The notes: generated by a model from the sequence alone, not told the origin. DNA of 64,000 nt from Eucommia ulmoides (GCA_016647705.1 CM028335.1:33742212-33806211); one strand, 5' to 3'. Shown: positions 33,772 through 46,829, counted from the stretch's first letter. Translations and numbers: made by a program.

Positions 33772-35161
33772 TGATAGGTATAATTTACCTATCTATTTCC
33801 AAACCGGATTGTTAGTGTTTAAGTATGTTTATTATGTTTTAATACGTTTTTATGTGTTTTTGTATAAATCAGGTGTTTGAGGTAAAAATGCATGAAAACG
33901 GATCAATAATGATAAAATCGGATCAAGAATGATGGAATAACAGGCATGGAGGCAATATTCTGAAATGTAGTCCACCGCCGCGACGTCCAAACTACCGACG
34001 CGGCGGTGAATATCCTGAGAGGGCCTTATTCTTGCTGAACATCCACCATCGAGATGGTGAACTCACCACCAAGGCGGTGAAACTGTAGAGAGGTTCTTAC
34101 ACCCATTGCTGCTTCTACCGCTGCGGCGAAGACTCTATCGACATGCCCATTGCCGCGGCGGTCACTCTACACCAGATTTAGATATTGTTTGCTCTCTATT
34201 TCTTTTTCTCTCCTCTCCTTTGGCCATTAGAGCTCCATTAGGGTTAGAATAGTTTAGAGAGAGGTTTTGGGAGTGTTAAACCAATTCTGAAGGAGAAGAA
34301 CACGTTGCGAAGAAGGAGAAGCGATCTCGAAGCATTTTTAGCGGCAAACCTTCGGACTACAGCTAAGTTTCTTTCGTTTCTTCTTTATTTTCTTAACTTT
34401 GGTAGGTTGTTGAGCATGTTTATCTCATTTTTCCTTGTATAAACGGTTATGGCCAGGAGCTAAACGGATTTTGTCTAGGGATTAATATATATTTATGAAA
34501 ATGTTGTTTGTTTGAGTTTGTGTTTCATTAATGATTGTTCTTAACTATTTTGATTATGTTTATCGGTTTGTCATGATTATATGCTTGTTTAGATATAGTA
34601 AGAAATCGGGGTTTGACACTTGGGAGAGGTAACCCTGAATTCAGACTAGGATAAACACAACGCGACGATCCAATAACCCGGGAGGGAGTTAGAAAGTGTG
34701 CAATCAATGATGTTGGGGTGAGACTCATGTGACCTAGCGTCGTTAAGACATTGAGGAGGACTTATTCATTGACGCAAAGTTGCATATTCACTCGTCTTAC
34801 ACTCGATAGAGGCGGCGAGTGAGTTTACGAACCGAGATTGTTGGATAGGTCGAACGCCGTTAACATAAACTAAAAGGAGACCAAACACGTTTTTGTAAAC
34901 AAAGTTAATCCCTAGGAAATATTGTCCCTAAAACATCTCATATTGGTATTAGTATAAGTAGATTAATTAACTTAGTATTAATATTAATTAATTATAAACA
35001 CTTTTTTATCGCCTAGATAAAATTAGGTTATGATAATCGTGGTACTCGATAATAATCTCAACAATTCCCTGTGGACACGACACCCTTACTCTCCCTATCT
35101 ATACTAAAACTTGACCCGTATACTTGCAGTGAAAGTGGCGTGCGTTAATTAAGTGCCACCA
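33772..35161 (+). repeat. 5' LTR of the Athila-like element
   Basis: It runs from TGATAGGTATAATTTACC to AAGTGCCACCA. It contains the dyad block at 33970-34170, a pyrimidine tract with CTCTCCTCTCCTTTGG before a probable transcript start, CTCGGGAGAGG-type words and ATTAGGTTATGATAATCG. Confidence 0.92.
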
Positions 35162-35166
35162 AGTTT

Positions 35167-35184
35167 TGGCACCGTTGCTGGGGA
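35167..35184 (+). other. primer binding site, tRNA-Asp type
   Basis: TGGCACCGTTGCTGGGGA is two changes from TGGCGCCGTTGCCGGGGA, the tRNA-Asp site used by Athila and related plant elements. It lies five bases inside the 5' LTR. Confidence 0.85.
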
Positions 35185-35298
35185 ATGGTTTTTAGATTAT
35201 TATAGATATTGTGAGTAAATGACCCGATTTTACTTTAGTCATTTCTTTTGTTTATAATTTTTGTTTTGTAGTTTTGTTTTTATTTCTCTTGTAGGGAT

Positions 35299-35970
35299 CG
35301 ATACAAGGAATTGCTACTTTGGTTTTCGAACCAAGATTTCTTGAGGGAATGTCAACTCCTGAATTTCCTTGATGGGTTACAAGACACAACCAGAATATGG
35401 GTGGAAGGAGGAAATAATACCTCATCTTTCTACGACCTAACTATGGACAAAGCCATTTGGTCATTGGAGGAAATGACAGCTTATGATTATTAGAGTTTTA
35501 ATTATTCACTAAGTCACCAAAGCTTGGGGGATAGTTTCAATAGTATGGCGCCATGTATTGACATTCTGGATCAAGATGAGGAGCTTCCCCTGCCTTAGAA
35601 GACATGTTCGTTACAGTTATGGAGGAAACTTAGAGATTATTGCGAAAAACGCATGATCGGATCAATGAGCACGAGGATCATCTTGATTATATCGAGATGG
35701 TCTACGCCGACATCGATATGACCATAATGTCTTTGCAGATGCAAATCGGTCAGCTCATCTGCTGGATTGAGGCCGAGTCAGACACGGTGGCCTTGGGAGG
35801 TACACAAGTCATATCATGTGATAGCCACTATGAGGAACCATAAATTAGCGGGAGGAGCTTGGGAGAATTCATTGATGAAGCTGAAGAAGAGGGAACCCAA
35901 GAGAGGATTAACGATAAAAATTCACATATTAATCGTTGTGAATTTTCACCGTTTGAATTCCAGTTCGTGA
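35299..35970 (+). pseudogene. Athila-like gag remnant
   Basis: LLNFLDGLQDTTRIWVEGG followed by TMDKAIWSLEEMTAYDY resembles the Athila gag stretch in which a short-lived 'FYxGL..TR' helix precedes an 'ELxEEM' helix. A coiled-coil-like segment with DYIEMVYADIDMTIMSLQM follows. The remaining 36000-37789 is untranslated; it includes the Athila-style GCGCTTCTTGGGGGGCAACC at 36240. Confidence 0.6.
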
Positions 35971-37789
35971 TGCTGTAGTCGATCCAAGACGATCACATCT
36001 ACGAGGAACCGATATGGCTCACTTATCTTTTCCCGCTGTTAGCAATGTACTTTCATGCCCACCAAGTTCATAAGCCAGTGAGGTGTGATGTTGAAAGATC
36101 GAGCCAATTAGAGTAATATCTCATGAAGCTTGAGGGCGTACTGAATCAAGACCCATACGTGGTGTTATTTGATACGTACTATGGGCAGAAGCCATTCTTT
36201 GACGAGAACTTCGGCATGTCAGGCTGACGACCATAAACCAAGCGCTTCTTGGGGGGCAACCCAAGGTAAAAAAAATAAGTTAGATCCATCTCCGTCGATT
36301 TGATTTGGAGGTGAGATTCTCTCGCCTCCCAAGTACGTGTTTTAAACCCCCATCTTCATTATCATGCTATATGATGTCATTGGGATCGCTGAGGGGTCGT
36401 TTTGGGCATTGCCTGTATTAAGTTGGTGGTAATGTGTTAATATGTTTAGTATATATTCTAGTTGTAGTTTATGTTTTACTATTTTTATCATGTGCATGTT
36501 TATTTAGGATAGTTGTTGTTTTGTGCGAAGTTTTGACTTCATCTGGGCCAGTACCCGATGATGAGTCTGTCCCTTGATTGTTTATTGAGGTCGAGAGTAA
36601 AGCTCATTTATGTGTGTTCTATGTGCTTAACGTATCGTTTTAGTAAAAGTTATTGTAGATCCTAAATGCACGAGCACGTAAACTTAATATAGCACTATCT
36701 AATTGATTTGAAAATGATTATCCTTCAATTAATTTCATGACAATAGGGATTTTAGAACTTGATTTAGAGGAAATTCGAGGTGAAATCCTAGGCGAGGTAG
36801 TTCAGGAGATATGATTTAGGCAATCATTTTGTCGCTTGAGCCTTTTAAGCTTACCTTGATATATGTTTATCCCTCGTTACCCTGTCGAAGCCTAATAGAC
36901 GTTTCAATTCTAAACACTTAACTAATACCATAGCCGATTGAACTTTTTCCAAACTTATATCGCTAAACCAAAGGCACAATGTGAGTGAATCAAGTTAACA
37001 GTCATTATGCTACTTGATGTGAGCGGTTGGATTTTAGGCTAGCTATTAATTAGTTCAGTATTCGAGTACTCACTTGTCATTTTTCGTTCATATTTCACAC
37101 TCCCCTTAAATTATACAAATCAAATAAGTTTGGGGTTGTGTTTGTTTAAAAAAACAAAACAAAACTATGTACATATAGTACAATTTCCGTTTCTTTTGAC
37201 AAGTGAGTACTTCATTTTTAAATGTATGTTAAGGGTTGATTCAATTTAACTATGGGGTTTCGAGTGTGAGAGCACCAAGCGATGTGCCTTGGGTAACGTT
37301 AAGTTAACAACGTTAACCCGTTTTATCTTCTAATTTACCCTTGGCCATGTTCCTTAACCGAACCAAGATCTATTGATCTTTTTGAATCTTTGAGCTTACA
37401 TTAGGAGAGAATAGAACCCGGGTCAGGCGTATGAATTCCCTATACCTTAATGGTTTAAGTCATGAACTTTATTGTGAGATAATCCGATCTAATCAATGGA
37501 TAGTTGTATATTTGAGTTTTAACACACACACACTCTGATAGGATTTAGAATGACGCTTACTATTTTCGAATATTGAAATTCTAGAACACCACATGATGTG
37601 TTTTATGCTTGAACTTGATAAGATTGGGGGCCGATGAAGGAAAAATTGTTTGGCCAGTAGATAATAATCAAAACTTGCACATTTTTGTTTAGTGTTTTTA
37701 GTTATTATTTGGTAATTAGTTGTTATATTTTCTTGTATTGTGTGGGTGTTTTGCTCGAGGACTAGTAAAATTCCGAGTTTGGGGGTATT

Positions 37790-39160
37790 TGATAGGTGTA
37801 ATTTACCTATCTATTTTCAAATCAAATTTGTTAGTTTTCAAGTATGTTTATTATGTTTTAATACTTTTTTATGTGTTTTTATATAAATTAGGTGTTTGAG
37901 GTGAAAATGCATGAAAATGGATCAATAATGATTAAATCGGATAAAAAACGGTGGGAAAACAAGCATAGAGGCAATATTCTGAAATGCAGCCCATCGCCGC
38001 AGCGTCCAGACTACCACTACGGTAGTGAATATGCAGAGAGGGCCTTATTCTTGTTAAACATCTACCGCCAAGGTGGTGAAACTGCAGAGAGGTTCCTACG
38101 CCCACCGCTGCGACGAAGACTCTACCGATATGCCCACCGCCACGGCGGTCACTCTGCACCAGATTTAGATATTTATTTAGATATTTTTTGCTCTCTATTT
38201 ATTCTCATCTCCTCTCCTCCAGCCATTAGAGCTCCATTAGGGTTAGGATATTTTATAAAGAGGTTTTGGGAGCGTTCAACCAATTTCAAAGGAGAAGAAC
38301 ACGTTGCAAAGAAGGAGAAGCGATCCCGAAGCATTTTTAGCGGTAAATCTTCAGACTATGGCATAGTTTCTTTTGTTTATTATTTATTTTCTTAACTTCG
38401 GTAGGTTGTTGAGCATGTTTAGCTCATTTTTCCTTGTATAAACGATTATGGCCATGAGCTAAACGGATTTTGTGTAGGGATTAATATATATTTATGAAAA
38501 TGTTGTTTGTTTGAGTTTGTGTTTCATTAATGGTTGTTCTTCACTATTTTGATTGTGTTTATCGGTTTGTCATGATTATATGCTTGTTTAGATATAGTGA
38601 GAAATTGGGGTTTGACACTCGGGAGAGATAACCCTGAATTCGGACTAGGGTAAACACAACGTGACGATCTAATAACCTAGGAGGGAGTTGGAAAGTGTGC
38701 AATCAATGATGTTGGGGTGGGACTCATGTGACCTAGCATCGTTAATACGTTGAGGGGGACTTCTTCGTTGATGCAAAGTTGCACATTCACTATTCTTATA
38801 CTCGGGAGAGGTGGCGAGTGAGTTTATGAACCGAGATTGTCGGATAGGTCGAATGCCGTTAACATAAACCAAAAGGAGACCAAACACGTTTTTGTAAACA
38901 AAGTTAATCCCTAGGCAATATTTTCCCTAAAACATCTCATATTAGTATTAGTATAAGTAGATTAATTAACTTAGTATTAGTATTAATTAATTATAAACTC
39001 ATTTTTATGGCCTAGATAAAATTAGGTTATGATAATCACGGTACTCGATAATAATCTCAACGATTCCCTATGGACACGATACCCTTACTCTCCCCATCTA
39101 TACTAAAACTTAACCTGTATACTTGCGGTGAGAGTGACGTGCGTTAATTACGCGCCACCA
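37790..39160 (+). repeat. 3' LTR of the Athila-like element
   Basis: It starts TGATAGGTGTAATTTACC immediately after the polypurine tract (37775-37789) and ends TACGCGCCACCA. It is collinear with 33772-35161; its dyad block at 37985-38160 is about 20-30 bases shorter. Confidence 0.92.
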
Positions 39161-39254
39161 TGGGCTCTACCGTATTCTTGGAATGCCCAAGAGATAGTCC
39201 CGCGCCCCAGCTAGAGTTAGGGCACATTATATACGGTTTTTCCATTGAGATTAT

Positions 39255-40190
39255 GTGATAAAGAGTTTATGATACTATTTTTGGTTTTACTATTGAGGAT
39301 TTTTGCTAAGATTTTGTTAAGATAATTCAGGTTGAATTTGAGATGAGCATGATGGGAGAGTTGACCTTCTTTCTTGGGGTTACAAATCAAGCTAACCAAA
39401 GAAGGAATATATATTAATCAATCCAAGTACACCAAAGAGTTGCTGAAAAAGTATAACTTGGATGGCACTAAAGAATATAAAACTCCCATGACAACAACTA
39501 CGATAATAGACAAAGACGATACAGGCAAAAACGTAAATGAAAAAATGTATCGAGATATGATTGGTAGCTTATTGTATCTTACTACTGGTAGACCTAATAT
39601 ATTACTTAGTGTATTCTTGTGTGCGAGATTTTAGTCTTGTCCTAAAAAATAACATTTAATTGCGGTTAAGTGAATATTTTGATATTTGCAAGGGACAAGT
39701 AACCTAGAATTATGGTATCTTAGGGGGAGTGACTTCAAGTTAACCAGTTACTCCGATATTGATTTTGCCGAATGCAAGGTCGAGCGAAAAGCACAAGCGG
39801 ATCATGTCACTTTTTAGGATATGCCTTAATTTCTTGGTCTAGCAAGAAACAAAATTCTATAGCCTTATCTACTACTGAGGCTGAATATATGGAAGCTAGT
39901 AATTGTTGTGCTCAACTATTATATATTAAGCAATAATTAAATGATTTTGGAATGTGTATGGAGGAAGTCCTGATTTATTATGATAATAGAAGTGCTATAT
40001 GTTTAAGTAAGAATTCGACACAACACTCACGAACTAAGCACATAGAGATTAAACATCATTTAATTCATGATCACATTCAGAAAAAAAGGATATTACTATT
40101 GAGTATATTGATACCTCTGAACAACTTGTCGATATCTTTACCAAACCTTTAGCGGAAGATCAGTTCGTGAAAATTATTTGAGGTTTAGGT
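39255..40190 (+). pseudogene. copia reverse transcriptase/RNase H remnant
   Basis: Clear signatures are FEMSMMGELTFFLG, SKYTKELLKKYNLDG, MYRDMIGSLLYLT and HSRTKHIEIKHH, matching the C-terminal half of Ty1/copia polyproteins, where RNase H follows reverse transcriptase and ends in a FTKPL-like motif. It is broken in several places. Confidence 0.9.
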
Positions 40191-40563
40191 ATGGCTAGCC
40201 ATAACGATGTTTGCCTAGAATGATGTTTTGGGTTCTCTGTCCCCACTTTTTGAGATGACAAAGGAGGATAATTTGTTTGATGTTTAATGGAAAATTCGTT
40301 TGACATAGGGGGAGATAATTGTGATATTGTGCTTTAAACGAGTTATGTATTTGTTTGCCTAAACATTGCACTGATTAAAGATAGATCTATATTATATTTG
40401 ATTTTTGGGCTTATATTGAATATCTATTAAATTGTTTGAATTTATCTTCATGATTGTGCTTAAATGAGTTTAATAGCCATCCTCGGATTTAGGGGGAGTA
40501 TGGTTACATTTTTATTAAGAAGAAAATATCAAAGTTAATTGTCATCATAAAAAAGTGAGAGAT

Positions 40564-42942
40564 TGTTGATCTCGAGGTTTTGATGGATAATTAAAGATTG
40601 ATGTTTTTGGTGGAACTAATGTGTTTGTTGAGTGCTTCAGAAAAAGAGATCCATTTAAAGATTGTATCATAAAGAAAATATCAAGGGTGCAAAGATTGAC
40701 AGTGAAGAAATGAAGAGTGTTAAAGATCCTGAAGAAATTACGTAAAAACAACTTAATACTCTTATACTCTTAATGCAACCCAAATTAGGATAACACACGA
40801 CATATTAAATGAGTTATATTTTTGTGTGTTTTTTTGATGAATTTTATAGAAACCTACTTAGTGTTTAAATATGTGCTCCTATGTGAAATTGAAAAATAAA
40901 AATTGACCTACGTGTAAATTTTGTTTAAAGTTGAAATTTAGGGTCAATTTAGTTAACCGAAAAAAACAATCAGTTAATTGAATTAAACGATAAGTTTTGG
41001 AGCAGAAATTGGTGAAAGAATTGATCAACCAACATCAATCGGTCAACTTATCAGAAAAGGATTGGTCAACTGATTGAAACAGTGAGGTTTCACAGCAAAA
41101 TGTGAAGATCTTGCATCAACCGGTCAATCAATCAAAAGGTAATCGGTTAACTAATGGGTCTAAGGATAGAAAAGTGAATGTCTCTAAACTAGTCGGTTAA
41201 CCGATTGGTAGGCAATCGATTAATGAAATGTGGTGTAGTTTGGCTGGAAAAACTCCTTGAATTGATCGGTTGACCGACCGTGGGGGGTTTAGTCAACTGA
41301 TTGCCTGTTTAGTTTTGGCCTGGTTTGCACGCTGAATCAATCAGTCAACTGACAGGGCAGGGTTCGGTTAACCAATTGTTTCAGTTGAGATTTCAAGGAA
41401 TTTGGGATTTCGTTCCAAAACTAGCCGTTACAAGCTATTTTTGATGATTCTACGGGAGTATTTCGGGGGATTTAAACTTACTGAAGATATGGTACATATA
41501 TTTTGATATCCCTATTCATTTGGTCCATATAATTGAAGATTCTCTCAATTAGAAACTAAATACTTCCTATCTTTGTGATTGATGTTTAAAACATATTTTA
41601 TGAACTTAATTGAGAGTTTTAAAGGTTATTTTTAAGTGAAATACACCAGAATTTAATGAATATGATATATAGGGTCTATAGGTGCCTTTTAGAGGCATAC
41701 CTTTTGAAAACTAGCCGTTGGAAGGCTTGATCTTATTCTATATATATAGACTTGCGAAATTTGGATAAAACATAATCAAGAATTACCAATTCCTAAGCTA
41801 TTCTAAGAGCTATCATTCTGCTGAGATTATTCGAGAGAGAGTTTGTGATTAAAGTTCTTGAGCTAAAGCATTGTTGAATTGGCGTCACCGATTTGTGCTA
41901 TCTTGCGATCTTGTTTTTATTCTTTGGTGTTTTCTTGGTGAGATATTTCCAAATTATTGTTCTTAATTTAGATTTTATATTATTGTTGATTGCTTGGATT
42001 TAAGATTGTTGAAAAGTCATTTTCAAATTTAAGAGCATAAAAATCTTTTTAAAATAATTTTGTGTTATTATCTAATTACGTGCTATATTTTGTGTTACCC
42101 ATACTTGTTATTAATCAGATATTAATTTACCTCACTTTAATTCTATCATATAGTAAATTTTGGGACATTAATCGAGTATAACTGTTTTGAGGTAGTAGAA
42201 GCTCCAAGTGGAAAGAAACTCATAATTTTTGTATTTGTGAGTTTAAGCGGATTAGACATGATTGGGTCGGTGTCTAGCCAGGGTAGCTAGGTTTCAATCT
42301 TTTTTGGTGAAAAAGATTGAGATTTAATCTTTATCTTACGGTATAAAAATGTTAAGTTGTTTTTTTCCTTGAAAAGAACTAGGTTTTGATTTTTCTTGAA
42401 ATTGGATTAATTTTGAGTGAATTGTAAAGGTTCAATCCTTACCTGGGAAAATAATACTTGTGATTGTGGTGAGATTTGTTTTTTAGCTTGTTAAAAAGAT
42501 TAGGTTTTGATTCTTCTTGTAATAGAATTAGGTTAGTCTTTAGCTTGGTAAAAAGATAAGGTTCTTTCTTAGTCTAGGAAAAAGGAAATTATAAAGGTTG
42601 ATTCTGAGTCTAGAAGAAGAATCGCTGTAAGGGTTTGGTTCCTATCGTTAAAGGATTCAGAGGTTTAGAGGTTACGAATCTTCGTGGAGCTCGGGGAACT
42701 GGATTAGGTAAGGCTAACTTGTTAAACCAGGATATATCTTGGTATGTTGTATTATTTATTTTCTTTATATTCTGTTTGGGCATGCACTTAGAATATAAAT
42801 ACTTATTCTCTATGTAACGAAGATAATAACTGATTTAGGATAAATTAATTATTTGATAAATTAAGTGTTGAAAGTTTTAATTGTTTAAATATTTATAACT
42901 ACCCAATTCACCCCCCCTCTTGGGTAGTTCACTAGGCCAACA
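40564..42942 (+). repeat. copia 3' LTR, 2.38 kb
   Basis: TGTTGATCTCGAG directly follows AAAAAAGTGAGAGAT, a polypurine-like tract, and the LTR closes with CCCCCCCTCTTGGGTAG and GGCCAACA, the usual end of SIRE-type LTRs (TGTTG...CAACA). The dyad cluster (41015-41385) and the TATATATATAGACTTGCG segment match the truncated copy at 18599-19877. The short frame at 42635 has no recognisable domain. Confidence 0.85.
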
Positions 42943-43085
42943 TAGGAGTAGGTTGATCTTCTCTACAACCAGGAGTCGGTTGACGCAAGAGTTATCTTCT
43001 TCGCAACCAAGAGTCGGTTGATCGAGTGTTATCTTCTCTACAACCAGGAGTCAATTGACCGAGCGTCATCTTCGTCATCCTCACC
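42943..43085 (+). repeat. short tandem repeat, ~42 bp unit, about three copies
   Basis: The unit reads about TCTTCTCTACAACCAGGAGT then CGGTTGACGCAAGAGTTA. It lies directly left of the 43107 array and probably belongs to the same Tat-type untranslated region. Confidence 0.75.
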
Positions 43086-43106
43086 AAGACCTTCAGAGCC
43101 AGGTAC

Positions 43107-43995
43107 TTATACTATACCGTCGTCCTTACCAAGACATTTAGGGCCAGGTATTTTGCCGCTCTCGGGTATAGAATAGTGTAGAGTAGAATTTGATTGGGGG
43201 GAGGGGCTTGTACTATACCGTCATCCTTACTAAGTCTTTTAGAGCTATGTACATCGCCGCTCTAAGGTATAGAATGGTAGACAACTGGGAGGGAGGGGGC
43301 ATATACTAGACTGTTGTCCTCACCAAGACCTTCAAAGCTAGGTAAGTCGCTGCTCTAAGGTATAGTAATAGTTTACAACTGGGGGGGACTGTACTAAACC
43401 GTCGTCCTCACCAATAATTTCAGAGCCAAGTACGTCGTCGCTCTAAGGTGTAGTAATAGTATACAGCCGGGGGAGAGGGGCTTGTACTAAATCGTCTTCC
43501 TTACCAAGACCTTTAGAGCCAGGTATTTCACCACTCTAAGGTATAAAATAGTATATAACTGAGGGGGCTTGTACTATACCGTCGTCTACACCAAGACCTT
43601 TAGGTCTAGGTATTTCGCCGCTCTAAGTGATAGAATAGTATACAACTGGGGGTACTTGTAATATACCGTCGTCATCATTAAGACCATTAGGGCTAGTTAT
43701 TTTGCCACTCTAAGGTATAGAATAGTATATAACCGAGGTGACTTGTACTAGACCGTTGTCCTCACCAAGATCTTTAGGTCCAGGTATTTTGCCGCTCTAA
43801 GGTATAGTGATAGTATAGTGTAGTGTTTGATCAGGAGGGCTTGTACTATACCATCTTCCTTACCAAGACCTTTAGGGCTAGGTATTTCACCGCTCTAAGG
43901 TATAGAATAGTGGCATATTTAGAAGGGCTTGTACTAGATCGTCGTCCTTACCATGCCCTATAAGATCAGGTATATCGCTATCCTTCAGGAATGTA
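43107..43995 (+). repeat. tandem array, 85-101 bp unit, about ten copies
   Basis: Each unit contains TACTATACCGTCGTCCTTAC, AAGACCTTTAGGGCCAGGTA, TTCGCCGCTCTAAGGTATAG and a final CAACTGGGGG-like word. Units start near 43107, 43209, 43303, 43390, 43490, 43573, 43660, 43747, 43845 and 43931; the last is degenerate. The array ends about 260 bases before the Tat-type LTR. Tandem arrays in this position are known from Ogre-type elements, where they can seed satellites. Confidence 0.9.
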
Positions 43996-44238
43996 GATAG
44001 ACAAGAAAATAGATGTTTCACCATCCTTCCAGTAGTAATCTTCTGAGATTGATTGTTCATCATCCTCTGAAGTATACAATGGTAGAAGTGATCAATCGTC
44101 ATCCGCATCAAAATCCTCCAGGATTAGGTACATTCCCATCATTTAGGATAGATTTAAATATATGTCTTTTATATTTCATATCTAGTAGAACAAATTGTTA
44201 GTTGTCTCATTCTTTGTCATTACGAGTAAACTTGCATG

Positions 44239-44252
44239 ACAAAGAGGGACAA
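44239..44252 (+). other. polypurine tract of the Tat-type element
   Basis: CAAAGAGGGACAAC directly precedes TGTTGACACC, the LTR start. It marks 44253 as the beginning of a 3' LTR on the plus strand. Confidence 0.7.
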
Positions 44253-45736
44253 CTGTTGACACCGCATTTTGTTACTCCAAGTCAATGTCGAATCAAGTAC
44301 AAATTAAGACAAACTTTAAACTTGGGTTTAAAGAGAATTAATTTCTACCTGAGATCACACTATACAATACATAAAAACAACCAAAAACATGACAAAAACA
44401 CAAAACTGTTGAATTTGACAAAATACAGCTGAGTAAAAATTTCGGGTCAACCTCGAAATTTTCATGATTTAAGAAGGTCTAAAATGAATTTACTATAGTT
44501 TAATTTTCATAAAATCATATTTAGTATACATAAATATTAGTCACTACCCTTAAATTATAGGACATTTCAAACAATTAGCTCAGTTACCCACCCCGACCTT
44601 GAAGCATTTACAACCCCTGAATTTTGTCAATTTAACATGAAAAATAATTATTTATTTCATGCATACCACAAAAATTAATACCACCAAACAATCCAAGAGA
44701 CCTTATTTAGGGCTTGGAAAGGTCATGACAAAGTCCTAAATCACAAGGTGATTTAAGGACTGAGCTTGACTTGGATTTTCACCAAATCCAAGTAATTTTG
44801 ACAAACTACCTTGGGCCCAAGCAATCAAGGGCCTAGCCATAATTTAAGGCCAAAACATGAAGCCTTATAATGACCAAGTAATCTTCCTATAAGTTTCCTA
44901 TTAAATGGCTAAGGAAGGGAGCCAAAACACTTTGGGTACAACCAACTGTTATTAAAACTAAACCAATTCGGTTTGCCATCTAAACTAAGCATTTTTTGAG
45001 CATTGAATGCCCATACCATCAAGTATTAAATGATTGGGATTACATATCAAGACCACATTCAAGGTATCTAGATATTTTAAGCAAAATATCTTAGAACCAA
45101 CAGAAAACCTTGAATCGTGACAACTCGTTACCGAAACCAAACCGGATGTGTGGCCTCAAAGCAATGCATTAAATGCACATATCATCAAGAATTAAATTTT
45201 TAGGGATGAAATATAAGGGGTGGATAAATTGAACCTAGATATTTTCACCAAAATATCTAAGGGTAACTAGGAGACTTAAAAATCAACCGTCGATTACAAG
45301 GCAAGTTAACCCGATTCCATCCAAAGCCAATCGTTGGAGTGCTCACAAAGCAATGACTCATAACCTAACATTAAATGAAAAGTCATACCTCAAGACTAGG
45401 TTCAATGCACCTTGGGAGCATTTATGACGACCAAACAAAAATAGTGTATCTAACCTGTACTTAACCCCTAAACCGAACTAGATTCATCACATCAAGTCAT
45501 AAATGCATCCATGTGCAAGTAATTTAATTGAATGAGAGCTAATGATTGTCAATCAATACCAAATCTTTGAAAAGATTTGGTAAGGATTACCAAATCTTTA
45601 AGAATCAAACATTACATTCTAAAGTCCTTCCAAGCTAAACAAGATCAAAGCAAAACAACAAACCCCCTAGGACAAATACCCCTAGGGAGCAACCTGGATT
45701 GGCCTACACATTAGCCAATGAGTAGGCCCTCAGGCC

Positions 45737-45744
45737 TATAAATA
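45737..45744 (+). promoter_or_regulatory. TATA box of the Tat-type LTR
   Basis: CCTATAAATATAAGG is followed about 60 bases later by a CTCTCTCTAAAC tract. The second LTR copy has CCTATAAATACGGGG at 59711 in the same context, so the element is conserved between copies. Confidence 0.65.
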
Positions 45745-46829
45745 TAAGGCCTCTTCTCTAATTTTTACAAGTCTTGAAGGCCTAACATCTCTCTCTAAAC
45801 TAGAGCAACTCTCTCGAGTCCTAGGCCTCTCAAGAATATTTCTCAAATAAAAAGTCATTATTCTACTAAAATCCGGTCCTAGAAGGTGTTCTTGAAGTTC
45901 TTAAAACAAAAACTTGAAGGATAGACCACTGATCAACACCGAGCAAAGAGGGCTAAGGAGGAAGGAAAACTAGCTACTTAGGAATGACCACATCCCCTAA
46001 GTGGGGTATTCTTGGGTTCTTGGCTAAGAACTCGAGGAATCGACAACCACTGATCAACTACCAACCAAGAAGATTAAGGAGGAGAAGGATGTAAACACTT
46101 AGGTAAGTTCACATCCCCTAAGTAGGTATGTTTTCTTTAAAACCCCCTATGATCTTGGCTTAAACTTGTGTATATTGCATGTACATAGCATAACCATGTA
46201 TATAACACACTTTACTTTCATGTATATAACACATAAAACCATAAACAACCAAACAAACATTTGATTTTGTCAAGAACATCAACTAAACACTTAATTTCAA
46301 CTATAACAACCAAACTAGGCTCAAATCATACAAAACCATTCCAAGCATCTCAAGAACATTCAAAGACAATTAAAAACATAAAATCATTCAAGACTATGTT
46401 AAGAACATGTGAGGATTCAAACAAAACTTCAATCGCACCATGAGTTGTGGATAGTCTCTATGATTCTCTTAAAGAACATTGTATTTATTTTCTTTTTAGC
46501 TAGAAAAATCACACACTAATGCTAAACCAACCCAAAAAAATGGAGTTTGTTTAAAGTGTTCTTGACAAAATCAAAGGTTGTTATGTATATATTAGGGTTG
46601 TAATTCAAGTTGTTCATAACTCTAAAAACTGTTAAAAAATAGCTAATTAAGGTTGTGATTCAAGTTGTTCACAACCAAAACTAACTGATAATCAATCAAA
46701 ACTAACTAATAATTGACTGAAATTAACTAAACAAATCATTCTTTAACTAAAACAAACCAAATCTTTAACTAAAACCAACTCAATATTTAACTAAAACCAA
46801 CCCAGCTTTTCAAACACAACGACACTGAA

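Larger units (their letters stand above)
33772..39160 (+). mobile_element. Athila-like LTR element, short, with perfect TGGGC duplication
   Basis: LTRs at 33772-35161 and 37790-39160 flank a 2.6 kb inside, and TGGGC lies at both outer edges (33767-33771, 39161-39165). The inside opens with a tRNA-Asp type primer site and closes with GTTTGGGGGTATT, a typical Athila polypurine tract. Only a gag-like remnant is present, without polymerase, so it is structurally whole at its ends but non-autonomous. The two LTRs agree at roughly nine of ten positions by eye, suggesting insertion some millions of years ago. Confidence 0.93.
39230..42942 (+). mobile_element. 3' part of a Ty1/copia element
   Basis: Reverse transcriptase end, RNase H, 3' untranslated part and a 2.4 kb LTR are present; protease, integrase and the 5' LTR are missing. 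Long LTRs and the GGGGGAGAT-type tracts suggest a SIRE/Maximus-like lineage. The left edge (about 39230) is a truncation against Tat-type DNA. Broken fossil. Confidence 0.85.

Noticed and set aside
43107-43995. Regularly spaced repeats that could suggest a CRISPR array
   Set aside because: The whole 85-101 bp unit is repeated, with no short conserved repeat alternating with unique spacers, and the setting is plant retrotransposon DNA.
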